Positions 1-7,279 of a stretch of DNA of 7,828 nucleotides are shown piece by piece. The notes under the pieces were generated by a model. It was not told where the DNA came from. It made no database searches and saw only the letters and a list, made by a program, of their open reading frames with translations. The translations under genes and the position numbers were made by a program. The DNA comes from Clostridia bacterium (GTDB taxonomy: Bacteria > Bacillota_A > Clostridia > Oscillospirales > CAG-272): NCBI GenBank assembly GCA_017542695.1, contig JAFXWT010000347.1, positions 1-7,828 of the forward strand, given 5' to 3'. The stretch's first letter is position 1. Each line of letters opens with the position of its first letter.

Positions 1-2328
1 CGCCGAGCCGCGTTTTTCCTTTCCGAGCGCCCACATCACGACAGGAAACATTATCCATATCGCGCCGAGAACTTTTGCCAAAGGCGGCAAAACAAGAAAC
101 ACAGCGCCCGCCGCCACGGAAAACCACATCGACAAAATATGGTGAAAAAGCCCACCCTTCGCTTTTGTTTCCGCCTGCGCCGCCGTCGTCCAGCTAAGAA
201 ATCCGCGTTTTGTGAACAGCGCCGAGCCGACGACGCTCCAAAGTGCTCCGAGAAAAACTCCCGCGCGCGTCGCCGCTGAACCGACACAAAACGCAAGGTC
301 GGCGAGCGTCCTTGAAAAAAGCTTTTTCAGCGAATACGCGCTCTGCCGGCTCGGGTGAAATATCACAGCGGACGCCGCTTTCAGCGTCTGCATCAGAACA
401 AAAGCCAGCGGAAACAGCGCGTAATACCGACCGAAATACGCGCAAAGCGCAAACAGTATCATTGAAAAAAGCGGCGTAGCGGCTCTCAGAACATTGTCAC
501 ACAGCTGAAAACGCGATAAAAATCCCATTGGATCGCCGATCGCATTGCCCGCGTCGTTTTTCGGTTTTCCGCCGGCGTAGATCAGCGCCTGAATGTCTCC
601 GCGATACCACCTGTCAAGACGCGAATAATACGCAACGGCGTTTTTCGGCGTGCTGTCGGTAAGCACGACACGTTTTACAGTTGCCGAGCGGGCAAGCGAC
701 CCTTCGAGAAGGTCGTGACTGAGTATGCGTTCCTTTGGAAAAACGCCGTCGCAAACGGCAAGAAACGCCGAAATATCGATCATTCCCTTTCCACAGAAAA
801 TGCCCCGCCCGAACACATCCTGATACAGATCAAACGACGACGAAGAATATCTGTCGACTCCGCCGTCGCCGCTTGTCAGCGACGCGAAAAGCGTCCGCGA
901 CGACGACTCGAGCGACGTCGCCATTTTCGGTTGCAGAATGCCGTACCCGCCGACAACGGCGCGACTTTTGAAGTCGATCTTCGCCCTGTTTTGCGGATGA
1001 AGCATGATTCCAAGCAGTTTTTTCACGCTCGAAACGCCGAGCCGCGTGTCACTGTCAAGTGTCATGAGATAGTTCGCGCCGCGCACATTTATGCCGCCGA
1101 CAACGGTTTCAAACGAGCCGTCCTCTCCCGCGGCGTAACGGCAAAGTTCAAGCACCGCGCCGCGTTTGCGCTCCCATCCGAAATATTTTTTCTCACACAC
1201 GGCGTATCTGCGGCGGCGGATGAAAAGAGCAAACCGCTCTCCGTATTTCGCGTTCAGCGCCTCAACGCGCGAGCGCGCGTATTTTATCACCGCCGCGTCG
1301 CTTGAAACGCGCTTTTTGTCCGCTTCTTTCAGATCGCCGAGAACGGTGAAAACAAAATTTCCATCCCTGTTCGACAGATAAAAATCCTCGATGTTGTCAT
1401 ATATCTCGCCGTCAGCCGCCTCTCCCGAAAGAAGCGTGGCGACGGAAACGACACACTTCGTTTTTTCTATCTCTTCTCCCTTTTCGATCGCCGGCAAAAA
1501 GAAATTGTTTCGCTCGAAAAACACAAGCGCCACCTCCTTTGAGAGCGCATAGCACGGCAACAGTGCCGCGAGCGCCGTCGGTATGTCCGACAGCAGCAAT
1601 GCAATGAAAAACGCGCCCGCCGTCAGAACGGTAAGAAGCCAGAAATACGCGCTGCGTGCCGCGCTCGGCGCGGGAAGAAGATATTTTCCGACGTGCTCGC
1701 CCTCCTCGTCGGCGCGCGCGACGAGTTTTTTTGCGTTTTCGACCTCGTCCGAGCCGTATTTTTCGATCAGCATCTCGTCGTAATACAATTTTGTATCGAA
1801 TGTGCAGTTATTGTATACGCCCGCCTTTTCGGACGCGAAAATTTCATGTACTTTCGCAAATTCCATATAGAGATCGTCGAACCGGATGTAATCGAGCAGA
1901 TCGTATTTTTCCGCCGCCTGCTTTTTGCCGTCGATTGAGGAAACGAACGCGTCAAAGAGCGCAACTGTCAGAAAATCGCGCAGAAGAAACGTCTCGGATA
2001 TCAAAAAATCGTGGTGTTTTGACACAATCCCGAGAAAAACCCGAAGTGACGCGCCAAGCGCACCGTCCTCAGATGAAACGTATACCGCCATAAGTCGAAA
2101 CATGTATGGAACGCCATCATAAAGCGGAAAAACTCCTTCGTTTTCAAGCGCTTTCAAACTCGTTTCCGCCGCGCGAATAAAAGTACGGATCTCCGCGTCA
2201 AAGCGGAAATCACGCCGCGCTTTCATCATTTCCTTTTTCATTTTACCGAAAAATTTGCGCGGCGCGGCGCATTTCAAAGCGCAAATGTCACGCGAAAACT
2301 CTTCGGCCGCAATTTCGATCTTTGTCAT
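1..2328 (-). CDS. Cyclic beta-1,2-glucan synthase-like (NdvB/Cgs) GT84 glycosyltransferase, 5' part only
   Basis: This frame stays open for 776 codons from ATG 2328 and leaves the window at the left edge without a stop, so only the N-terminal part is present. The family polymerises glucose from UDP-glucose into beta-1,2-glucan at the inner membrane. The GT84 core lies at about residues 290-616. It shows a DSD metal/nucleotide-sugar motif (425-427, context TLDSDTRL), GGYGILQPK (460-468), DLYQDVFGRGIFCGKGM (500-516), SHDLLEG (537-543) and DRWYRGDIQ (572-580). Hydrophobic, probably membrane-spanning stretches occur at about 228-266, 618-656, 684-700 and 733-771. The segment FLSWTTAAQAE (710-720) matches the family's conserved post-GT region. 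The first 220 residues look soluble and are unassigned. The usual glycoamylase-like and GH94-like parts would lie beyond the edge. The start is supported by GAGG at 2336-2339, 7 bases upstream, and an in-frame TGA just before it. Known relatives exceed 2,500 residues. The family call is strong; a cyclic versus linear product cannot be decided from this part. Confidence 0.88.
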   Translation of the reverse strand, partial: MTKIEIAAEEFSRDICALKCAAPRKFFGKMKKEMMKARRDFRFDAEIRTFIRAAETSLKALENEGVFPLYDGVPYMFRLMAVYVSSEDGALGASLRVFLGIVSKHHDFLISETFLLRDFLTVALFDAFVSSIDGKKQAAEKYDLLDYIRFDDLYMEFAKVHEIFASEKAGVYNNCTFDTKLYYDEMLIEKYGSDEVENAKKLVARADEEGEHVGKYLLPAPSAARSAYFWLLTVLTAGAFFIALLLSDIPTALAALLPCYALSKEVALVFFERNNFFLPAIEKGEEIEKTKCVVSVATLLSGEAADGEIYDNIEDFYLSNRDGNFVFTVLGDLKEADKKRVSSDAAVIKYARSRVEALNAKYGERFALFIRRRRYAVCEKKYFGWERKRGAVLELCRYAAGEDGSFETVVGGINVRGANYLMTLDSDTRLGVSSVKKLLGIMLHPQNRAKIDFKSRAVVGGYGILQPKMATSLESSSRTLFASLTSGDGGVDRYSSSSFDLYQDVFGRGIFCGKGMIDISAFLAVCDGVFPKERILSHDLLEGSLARSATVKRVVLTDSTPKNAVAYYSRLDRWYRGDIQALIYAGGKPKNDAGNAIGDPMGFLSRFQLCDNVLRAATPLFSMILFALCAYFGRYYALFPLAFVLMQTLKAASAVIFHPSRQSAYSLKKLFSRTLADLAFCVGSAATRAGVFLGALWSVVGSALFTKRGFLSWTTAAQAETKAKGGLFHHILSMWFSVAAGAVFLVLPPLAKVLGAIWIMFPVVMWALGKEKRGSA

Positions 2329-2380
2329 TTCAAATCCTCAAAATAATATTTCTTTTATTTTTGACGGACTTGATGTTTTT

Positions 2381-2415
2381 ATGCAAAAAAGCGGCTTGCC
2401 GCCGCTTTTTTGCAT
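2381..2415 (-). terminator. Rho-independent terminator after comEC
   Basis: A perfect 15-base inverted repeat (2381-2395 with 2401-2415) is separated by a 5-base loop. The stem carries a GC core (GCGGC/GCCGC) flanked by six A and six T. Read on the minus strand it lies 17 bases past the comEC stop and ends in a T run, as expected of an intrinsic terminator. Because the A/T flanks are symmetrical it could also stop plus-strand transcription, but no plus-strand gene ends here. It marks the end of the ttcA-pgi-comEC transcript and separates it from the glucan synthase gene at 2328. Confidence 0.9.
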
Positions 2416-2431
2416 CTATATATCCGATCGT

Positions 2432-4699
2432 TCATTCCCCGTTTTGAAATCTGACCGTAAACCGATATTCCGTTTCATCGGCATATCTGATCTCGCCGCC
2501 GTATTCGTCAGCGTCGACAAATCCGGAGCCGACATCAATGACGGCGACGCCCGCCGCCGTGTATTTCAGATCAATTGTTTCTTTGATCTTCGGACCATGC
2601 GCGCCGACGATCAGCACATCGCAATTTGAGTAAATGTCATTTACATGTACGTCGTGCGCGTCGAGTGCCGATGCTCCGACATACGACACGCGATGGCCGT
2701 TTTCCTCGACGGCGAGCGCAATAACGGGATGCGTCGACCGCTTAAGCGTCACATATGTCGGAAGAATCAGCTTCACACCGTCGATCTCCATTTCCGACTC
2801 TGACTCGCGGTTGTAAAAATGGAGCTTCACCCTGTCGCCGACGAGCAATTCGATATTTCGTATAACAGAGGCGTCGTCTTCGTTTTCGGCTGTCGGCAAA
2901 AGGATATTGTTCACTTTTATCACGCTTGTGAGCTTTGAGACGGATCCTATGTGATTTGCGTGCAGATGCGTCAGCACGAGCCAGTCGATCTCCTCGCGGT
3001 AAATATTATTTACTTCGGCCGCAGTACTTTCAAGCGCGGAAAATCCGCCGTTTGAAATATCCGTGACAACGATATTGCCGCGCGACGAAACAACGATGCT
3101 CTCATTTGATCCCGATCTTGAATAAATGATATCGGTATTTTCCGCGCTTATCGCGTTGAATATGCAAAGGCAAACGACAAACGCGGCGGCGGCAAGCGCG
3201 CCGACGGACAGGATCAGCCGCTTGTCGAGTTTCTTTATCAAAATTATCGCCAGCGTCAGAATACCCGCTGCGGCGATTATGTATACGGTGAACGGCTGTC
3301 TCAGCGAAATATACACGCCCTCGACGGACGAAAACGCCTCAGTCGTTTTGACGGTCATCATAAGCGGCACTTTTGCGAGAAAAGCGAAAAACACCGACAA
3401 AAACGGGACGTACGCGAAAACGCACGCGATCATCGACAGTATCAGCGCCGCCTCGGCAAGCGGAATTATCAGAATTCCCGCGAAGATCGACAGTGCCGAC
3501 ACGCCGCCAAACACGAAAAATGTCATCGGCATGGTAAACATCTGCGCCGCGGCGGACGCAATAAGAAGCGTCAGCACAAAGCGCGCAACTTTTTTAAGTA
3601 TCTTAAGCGGAAGTTTGCTTGTTTTCTTCGGATAGAGAAACGCGAGCGTAAACGACGGAACAACGACAAGGATGCCGAACGTCGCCGCGCACGAGAGCCA
3701 GAATCCCGCGCCGTATACGGCGCTCGGCCATATCGCAAGAATGATCGCCATTGAGATAGCAAGCGACGTTATTCCGTCGCTCTTTTCGCCGAAAATGTCG
3801 CCGATAAGATAAATCGTCATCATTATCGCCGCGCGGCACACAGACGGAGAAAATCCCGTCAGCGCCATGTACAGCAGCGACGCGGCAATAAGGAGCGCGT
3901 CGCGCTTTTTCCGCTCGAGCGCGGACAAAATAAATCTGAGCGACAGGATGATCACGGAAAGATGCATCCCGCTCACCGCAAGGACATGCGACGCGCCCGC
4001 GCGCTTAAAATCGAGTTTCATCCGTGACGGAAGCCCGCTTTTGTCGCCGAGCGATATCGCCGACGCGAGCCGCCCCTCAAACCCGCCGATGTTCGACGCG
4101 AGCTTTTCCGAAAGCGCGGCGCCAAACCCGCGTATCTTATAAAAAATCCCCGCCTTTTCGGTCTTTACATACTCCGAATCCGTCGCCTCAAACGACACGT
4201 AAACGCCGTCGCTTTCATAGTAAGTTTCGTATTTGTCTAATCCTTTGAAATGACCGACGGCGACGAATACGTCGCGCTCAAAAAGCTCCGGCGCGTACGG
4301 GAAATCGACGGAAACGAGCATATCTGTTTTTTCTCCGTCCATTTCGCCGACACGCGCGACGACGCGCGAGTTGAACGAATTTGAGTAACTCACACTTTCG
4401 ACCGTTGCGACTATTCTGTGCTCCTCGTCGGATACGAGCGCCTCGGCGCTTTCTCTGTTTTTTGTCAGAAAAAAGCCGCCGACAGTCCCGAAAACGCAAA
4501 ACGCCGCGGCAAGAGCTGCCGCGACGAGCGATTTTATAAATTTTCTTCCGTATGTGAAAAAAGCGAAAAAGAACGCGCCGACAGAGAGCGCCGCAAATAT
4601 CGGCGCCGCTACCGTGACTTTCAGCCCGAACGCACACGCGGCGTATGACAATACGCCGAGTATGAGCGCCCGGGCAAGCGTTCTTTCCGGATGTTTCAT
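2432..4699 (-). CDS. comEC: ComEC/Rec2-family DNA uptake channel with a degenerate metallo-beta-lactamase domain
   Basis: This 755-residue protein has the full ComEC order and normal length (B. subtilis ComEC is about 776). It has an N-terminal membrane and DUF4131-like region (about 1-200), a multi-helix Competence domain (about 210-510) and a C-terminal metallo-beta-lactamase-like domain (about 521-755). The Competence signature is clear: ASHVLAVSGMHLSVI around residues 236-250 and LTGFSPSVCRAAIMM after it. ComEC carries single-stranded DNA through the cytoplasmic membrane during natural transformation. The C-terminal domain in many homologues is a metal-dependent nuclease. Here the metal motif reads H578-L-H-A-N582-H583, with Asn in place of the usual Asp. 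The family's VGQGD is replaced by RSGSNE (528-533), GD by GA (675-676), GHHGS by GAHGP (699-703), and the final YGHP by YGGE (733-736). Nuclease activity is therefore doubtful. The start lies 5 bases after the pgi stop with only a weak GGGAT upstream, which suggests translational coupling. The family call is firm; competence in this host is inferred. Confidence 0.93.
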   Translation of the reverse strand: MKHPERTLARALILGVLSYAACAFGLKVTVAAPIFAALSVGAFFFAFFTYGRKFIKSLVAAALAAAFCVFGTVGGFFLTKNRESAEALVSDEEHRIVATVESVSYSNSFNSRVVARVGEMDGEKTDMLVSVDFPYAPELFERDVFVAVGHFKGLDKYETYYESDGVYVSFEATDSEYVKTEKAGIFYKIRGFGAALSEKLASNIGGFEGRLASAISLGDKSGLPSRMKLDFKRAGASHVLAVSGMHLSVIILSLRFILSALERKKRDALLIAASLLYMALTGFSPSVCRAAIMMTIYLIGDIFGEKSDGITSLAISMAIILAIWPSAVYGAGFWLSCAATFGILVVVPSFTLAFLYPKKTSKLPLKILKKVARFVLTLLIASAAAQMFTMPMTFFVFGGVSALSIFAGILIIPLAEAALILSMIACVFAYVPFLSVFFAFLAKVPLMMTVKTTEAFSSVEGVYISLRQPFTVYIIAAAGILTLAIILIKKLDKRLILSVGALAAAAFVVCLCIFNAISAENTDIIYSRSGSNESIVVSSRGNIVVTDISNGGFSALESTAAEVNNIYREEIDWLVLTHLHANHIGSVSKLTSVIKVNNILLPTAENEDDASVIRNIELLVGDRVKLHFYNRESESEMEIDGVKLILPTYVTLKRSTHPVIALAVEENGHRVSYVGASALDAHDVHVNDIYSNCDVLIVGAHGPKIKETIDLKYTAAGVAVIDVGSGFVDADEYGGEIRYADETEYRFTVRFQNGE

Positions 4700-4704
4700 A
4701 TGTA

Positions 4705-6045
4705 TCAGCCGATCCCGGCGATCCTCTGCTCGAGCTTTTGCTTCTGCTCGGCATATCCCGGCTTGTCGAGGAGCGCGAACATATTCTTCTTGTACGCCTC
4801 CACTCCCGGCTGATCGAACGGATTGATCCCGAGCGTGTAGCCCGAAACGGCAACGGCTTTTTCAAAGAAATAAACGAGATATCCGAAATCCCCCGCCGTT
4901 CTGCCGGTGAGGTCGATCACACAGTTCGGTACGCCGCCGTCGGTGTGCGCCATGACGGTGCCCTCAAACGCCTTCTGATTGACGTAATTCATCTCTTTGC
5001 CCGCGAGGAAATTCAGTCCGTCGGAGTTTTCTGCGTCATACGGTATCTTGAAACCGTCGTCGACGTTTACGTCGATGAACGTCTCGAACATTACGCGCTC
5101 GCCGTCCTGAATGAACTGACCCATCGAGTGAAGGTCTGTCGAATAGATTGCCGACGACGGATAAAGTCCGCGCCCGTCCTTGCCCTCGCTCTCGCCGAAG
5201 AGCTGTTTCCACCACTCGCACGTCATCGTGAGTGCGGGATCGTTCGCAACGAGTATCTCGACTTTCTTTCCGCGGCGGTACAGGATGTTTCTGATCGCCG
5301 CATATCTGTAACACGGGTTCGTCATCGCGTTGCCGCCCGCGAGTTCTTCCCTCGCCTTCGCCGCGCCCGCCATCATTTCGTCAATGTCGATGCCGGCGAC
5401 TGCTATCGGGAGCAGTCCGACCGCCGTAAGCACGGAATATCTGCCGCCGACGTCGTCGGGGATGACGAAGCTCTCATATCCGAGAGCGTCCGCCTGTCCG
5501 CGAAGCGCGCCGCGCGCCTTGTCTGTCGTCGCAAAGATGCGGTCCTTCGCGCCGTCGCCGTATTTTTTCACGAGAAGCTCGCGGAAAACGCGGAACGCGA
5601 TCGCCGGCTCCGTCGTCGTGCCGGATTTGGAGATCACGTTGACACAAACGTCTTTGCCCTCGCAGAGCGCGAGAACATCGGAAATATGCGACGAGCTGAT
5701 ATCGTTTCCGACAAAGTAAATTTCGGGAGTTTTCTTATTTAATGCGTTGTAACTCTGTCCCTTGCAGAACTCGATCGCCGCGCGCGCGCCGAGATACGAG
5801 CCGCCGATGCCGATGACGATGAACACGTCGCAGCTGTTCTGTATTTTCTTCGCCGCTTTCTTTATGCGCGCGAACTCATCCTTGTCGTAATCGACGGGAA
5901 GATCGACCCAGCCGAGAAAATCATTTCCCTTGCCGTTTCTCTTTTCAAGCGTTTCGACCGCTTTTGCGACGTCGGGCGCGATCTCTTTTACGTCTGCGTC
6001 GCTGATAAATCCCTTCAGATATTTGTCGGTAAACTTAAATGCCAT
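4705..6045 (-). CDS. pgi: Glucose-6-phosphate isomerase
   Basis: This cytoplasmic enzyme interconverts glucose-6-phosphate and fructose-6-phosphate in glycolysis and gluconeogenesis. At 446 residues it matches the short Bacillota type (about 450) rather than the roughly 550-residue enterobacterial form. Both family signatures are present: [16 protein letters not shown] (196-211) and [16 protein letters not shown] (408-423). The sugar-phosphate binding motifs are [14 protein letters not shown] (77-90) and SKSGTTTE (139-146). Expected catalytic residues, by alignment from memory, are Glu285 in GESEGK, His367 in AHTDGG and Lys419 in GVEAYK; all are present, so the enzyme should be active. The start is well supported by GAGGTG at 6051-6056, 5 bases before ATG. 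That site overlaps the stop of the upstream small gene, and comEC follows after 5 bases, so pgi is inside an operon. No internal promoter is convincing. Confidence 0.98.
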   Translation of the reverse strand: MAFKFTDKYLKGFISDADVKEIAPDVAKAVETLEKRNGKGNDFLGWVDLPVDYDKDEFARIKKAAKKIQNSCDVFIVIGIGGSYLGARAAIEFCKGQSYNALNKKTPEIYFVGNDISSSHISDVLALCEGKDVCVNVISKSGTTTEPAIAFRVFRELLVKKYGDGAKDRIFATTDKARGALRGQADALGYESFVIPDDVGGRYSVLTAVGLLPIAVAGIDIDEMMAGAAKAREELAGGNAMTNPCYRYAAIRNILYRRGKKVEILVANDPALTMTCEWWKQLFGESEGKDGRGLYPSSAIYSTDLHSMGQFIQDGERVMFETFIDVNVDDGFKIPYDAENSDGLNFLAGKEMNYVNQKAFEGTVMAHTDGGVPNCVIDLTGRTAGDFGYLVYFFEKAVAVSGYTLGINPFDQPGVEAYKKNMFALLDKPGYAEQKQKLEQRIAGIG

Positions 6046-6050
6046 TGTAA

Positions 6051-6056
6051 CACCTC
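6051..6056 (-). promoter_or_regulatory. pgi ribosome binding site overlapping the upstream stop codon
   Basis: GAGGTG is spaced 5 bases from the pgi ATG. The upstream gene's TGA occupies 6055-6057, so two of its bases are part of the Shine-Dalgarno. Ribosomes finishing the small gene would sit on the pgi initiation region, which makes translational coupling likely. Confidence 0.8.
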
Positions 6057-6255
6057 ATAAAATTGTATTTTGATTAGTTTTAATTTCCTTTTCATAATAC
6101 GTCATGTCGCACGGCTTCTCGCCGTCCGCGCGGCAGAGATGCGACGAAAGACACCGCCTTTGTTCGCCGTTCTCCGTTATCGTTTTGAGCACCATGACGT
6201 TCGTTCCGAGCTTCGAGCAGTATTTTCCCGAAAGCTCGCCGCCGTTTTCGTTCAT
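6055..6255 (-). CDS. Small four-cysteine protein of unknown function
   Basis: This is a 66-residue protein that I do not recognise. It is supported as a real gene by a strong GGAGGT at 6263-6268, 7 bases before ATG, by its position between ttcA and pgi on the same strand, and by the overlap of its stop with the pgi ribosome binding site. It has four cysteines (C13, C35, C41, C49) in the segments KYCSKLG, RRCLSSHLC and KPC. There is no signal peptide or membrane segment, and the C-terminal tail is polar (YYEKEIKTNQNT). The spacing C-x21-C-x5-C-x7-C suits a small zinc- or iron-binding fold, but it matches no named zinc ribbon that I know, and metal binding is inference. Alternatives are a redox or sulfur-handling helper for the adjacent thiolation enzyme, or an unrelated orphan. 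I am confident it is expressed and not confident of any function. Confidence 0.72.
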   Translation of the reverse strand: MNENGGELSGKYCSKLGTNVMVLKTITENGEQRRCLSSHLCRADGEKPCDMTYYEKEIKTNQNTIL

Positions 6256-6262
6256 TTTTCGT

Positions 6263-6268
6263 ACCTCC
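6263..6268 (-). promoter_or_regulatory. Ribosome binding site of the small four-cysteine gene
   Basis: GGAGGT is placed 7 bases ahead of ATG 6255. It is the main evidence that this short frame is translated. It also falls in one arm of a potential hairpin (6264-6270 with 6286-6292), which could partly mask it. Confidence 0.8.
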
Positions 6269-6302
6269 GCGTTTTTTCATATCTTGCGGAGAAAAACGAA
6301 AC

Positions 6303-7070
6303 TTATTCGCCGTCGATCTTGTAATTTTTAATGTGAGACTCGACGTACCCGTCGACTCCCGCACGCTGCATCGCTCCGAAAATGCGGTGGCGCAGTCCCT
6401 TGTTGTCTCGCTCGAGCGTGCGAAGCAAATCTTTCATCTCTTCTCTCTCGGTGTGACGGTTCGCGGGACATTCGCTCTCGATAACGGGGAGTCCGGCATT
6501 GTTGGCAAAATACCGTATGTCCTTTTCAGGCGCGTAGACGAACGGGCGGATGACGGTGATATCCGTTCTGTCAAGATATGTAACGGGCGCGAAGCACCCG
6601 ATCCTGCCCTCGTAAAAGAGATTTAACATGAACGTTTCGACCGCGTCGTCGAAATGATGACCGAGAGCGACTTTATTGCATCCGAGCTTTTTTGCCGTAT
6701 CGTTGACCATCCCGCGACGGAGCTTCGCGCACAGCGAGCACGGATTAGATTCCTGTCTCACGTCGAAAACGATCTTCGCAATGTTAGACGGCTCGACGTG
6801 ATACTTCACGCCGATGCGCTCGCAAAGCTCGGCGATAGCCGAATAATCGGACGCTTTTTTGCCTATTTCGTCGAATTTCATGTCGACTGTCAGCGCGATG
6901 AGATCGAATTTCTTCGGATAGAAGCGGCGAAGCTCCGCCAATGCACAAAGAAGCGACAGCGAGTCCTTCCCCGCCGAAACGCCGACGGCGATGACGTCTC
7001 CGTCGTTTATCATATTGTAATCGTCGCACGCGCGGCGCGCGTAACTGAGCAAACGACGCAGACCTTTCAT
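6303..7070 (-). CDS. ttcA: TtcA-family tRNA 2-thiocytidine biosynthesis PP-loop protein
   Basis: TtcA-family enzymes adenylate a tRNA cytidine and insert sulfur to make 2-thiocytidine at position 32, using a cysteine-liganded Fe-S cluster. This 255-residue protein has the PP-loop V31-SAGKDS (32-37), where the usual SGGKDS has its second residue changed to Ala. It also has the CxxC pair C111-SL-C114, the family motif GHHFDDAVET (137-146), and a third cysteine C201 in ESECPAN. These are the three cysteines expected to hold the cluster. The start is placed at ATG 7070 because GGGAGG lies 5 bases upstream. A longer in-frame start (TTG 7130) would add 20 unfamiliar residues and coincides with the -35 element, so it is rejected. 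This is the first gene of the operon and is followed after 47 bases by the four-cysteine gene. TtcA is more likely than TilS or other PP-loop relatives because of the cysteine pattern; the exact tRNA target is inferred. Confidence 0.88.
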   Translation of the reverse strand: MKGLRRLLSYARRACDDYNMINDGDVIAVGVSAGKDSLSLLCALAELRRFYPKKFDLIALTVDMKFDEIGKKASDYSAIAELCERIGVKYHVEPSNIAKIVFDVRQESNPCSLCAKLRRGMVNDTAKKLGCNKVALGHHFDDAVETFMLNLFYEGRIGCFAPVTYLDRTDITVIRPFVYAPEKDIRYFANNAGLPVIESECPANRHTEREEMKDLLRTLERDNKGLRHRIFGAMQRAGVDGYVESHIKNYKIDGE

Positions 7071-7075
7071 TTCAT

Positions 7076-7081
7076 CCTCCC
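7076..7081 (-). promoter_or_regulatory. Ribosome binding site deciding the ttcA start
   Basis: GGGAGG lies 5 bases before ATG 7070 and downstream of the predicted transcription start. It selects ATG 7070 over the longer in-frame TTG start at 7130. Confidence 0.85.
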
Positions 7082-7101
7082 GAAAAAATTTTTCCTGTGT
7101 T

Positions 7102-7130
7102 ATTGTATCAAAAAAACGCGCATTTTTCAA
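7102..7130 (-). promoter_or_regulatory. Sigma-A-type promoter for the ttcA-pgi-comEC operon
   Basis: On the minus strand TTGAAA (7130-7125) and TACAAT (7107-7102) are separated by exactly 17 bases, with five of six consensus bases in each box. The predicted start near 7095 gives a leader of about 25 bases before ATG 7070 that contains the GGGAGG site. This indicates vegetative transcription of the operon. No operator is obvious around it. Confidence 0.8.
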
Positions 7131-7218
7131 TACCCCACGCGATTTTTTCGGTCGATTTTTTTCTTTTCATGGTAAAAAGTACCGCCATTCGTTCCGAATA
7201 CCGCGGCAACGCTTTTGT

Positions 7219-7250
7219 CAATACTTTTTTTACCCGATTTTTGCATAATA
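7219..7250 (+). promoter_or_regulatory. Possible forespore-type (sigma-F/sigma-G) promoter of sigG
   Basis: CATAATA at 7244-7250 fits the sigma-G -10 consensus as I know it (CATnhTA). It sits 29 bases before the sigG ATG. The best -35-like element is CAATA at 7219-7223, one mismatch from GHATR, but the 20-base gap is longer than the usual roughly 18. Autogenous and sigma-F control of sigG is known in B. subtilis, which makes the placement plausible. No sigma-A promoter with proper spacing is visible here. Confidence 0.4.
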
Positions 7251-7265
7251 CGACGCAAAAAAACG

Positions 7266-7273
7266 AAAGGCGG
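7266..7273 (+). promoter_or_regulatory. Ribosome binding site of sigG
   Basis: AAAGGCGG lies 6 bases before ATG 7280. It has a single mismatch to AAAGGAGG and fixes the start, which agrees with the known SigG N-terminus (KVEICG close to the first residue). Confidence 0.75.
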
Positions 7274-7279
7274 TAAAAA

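Noticed and set aside
51..445. An apparent frameshift in the glucan synthase gene, with short minus-strand frames in other phases near 194-445 and 51-296
   Set aside because: Careful reading of the six-T run near 312-317 shows that the main frame continues without a break to position 1, giving sensible membrane sequence and the family motif FLSWTTAAQAE. The other frames are arginine-rich shadows.
2343..2348. TATTAT as a -10 box for the glucan synthase gene
   Set aside because: Transcription would start on or next to the GAGG ribosome binding site, and there is no -35 partner. I see no convincing promoter between the terminator and ATG 2328.
4738..5742. A 334-codon open frame on the plus strand opposite pgi
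   Set aside because: It is a shadow of pgi, an enzyme with all signatures and catalytic residues. The plus-strand product is rich in Arg, Val and Ala, matches no family, and has no ribosome binding site.
6062..6067. TACAAT as an internal pgi promoter
   Set aside because: No -35 element is found 16-18 bases upstream, and the box sits in the coding end of the small gene in an AT-rich stretch where such a match is expected by chance.
7071..7130. A 20-residue N-terminal extension of TtcA from TTG 7130
   Set aside because: It would start inside the -35 box and ahead of the predicted transcription start, and ATG 7070 has a proper GGGAGG site.
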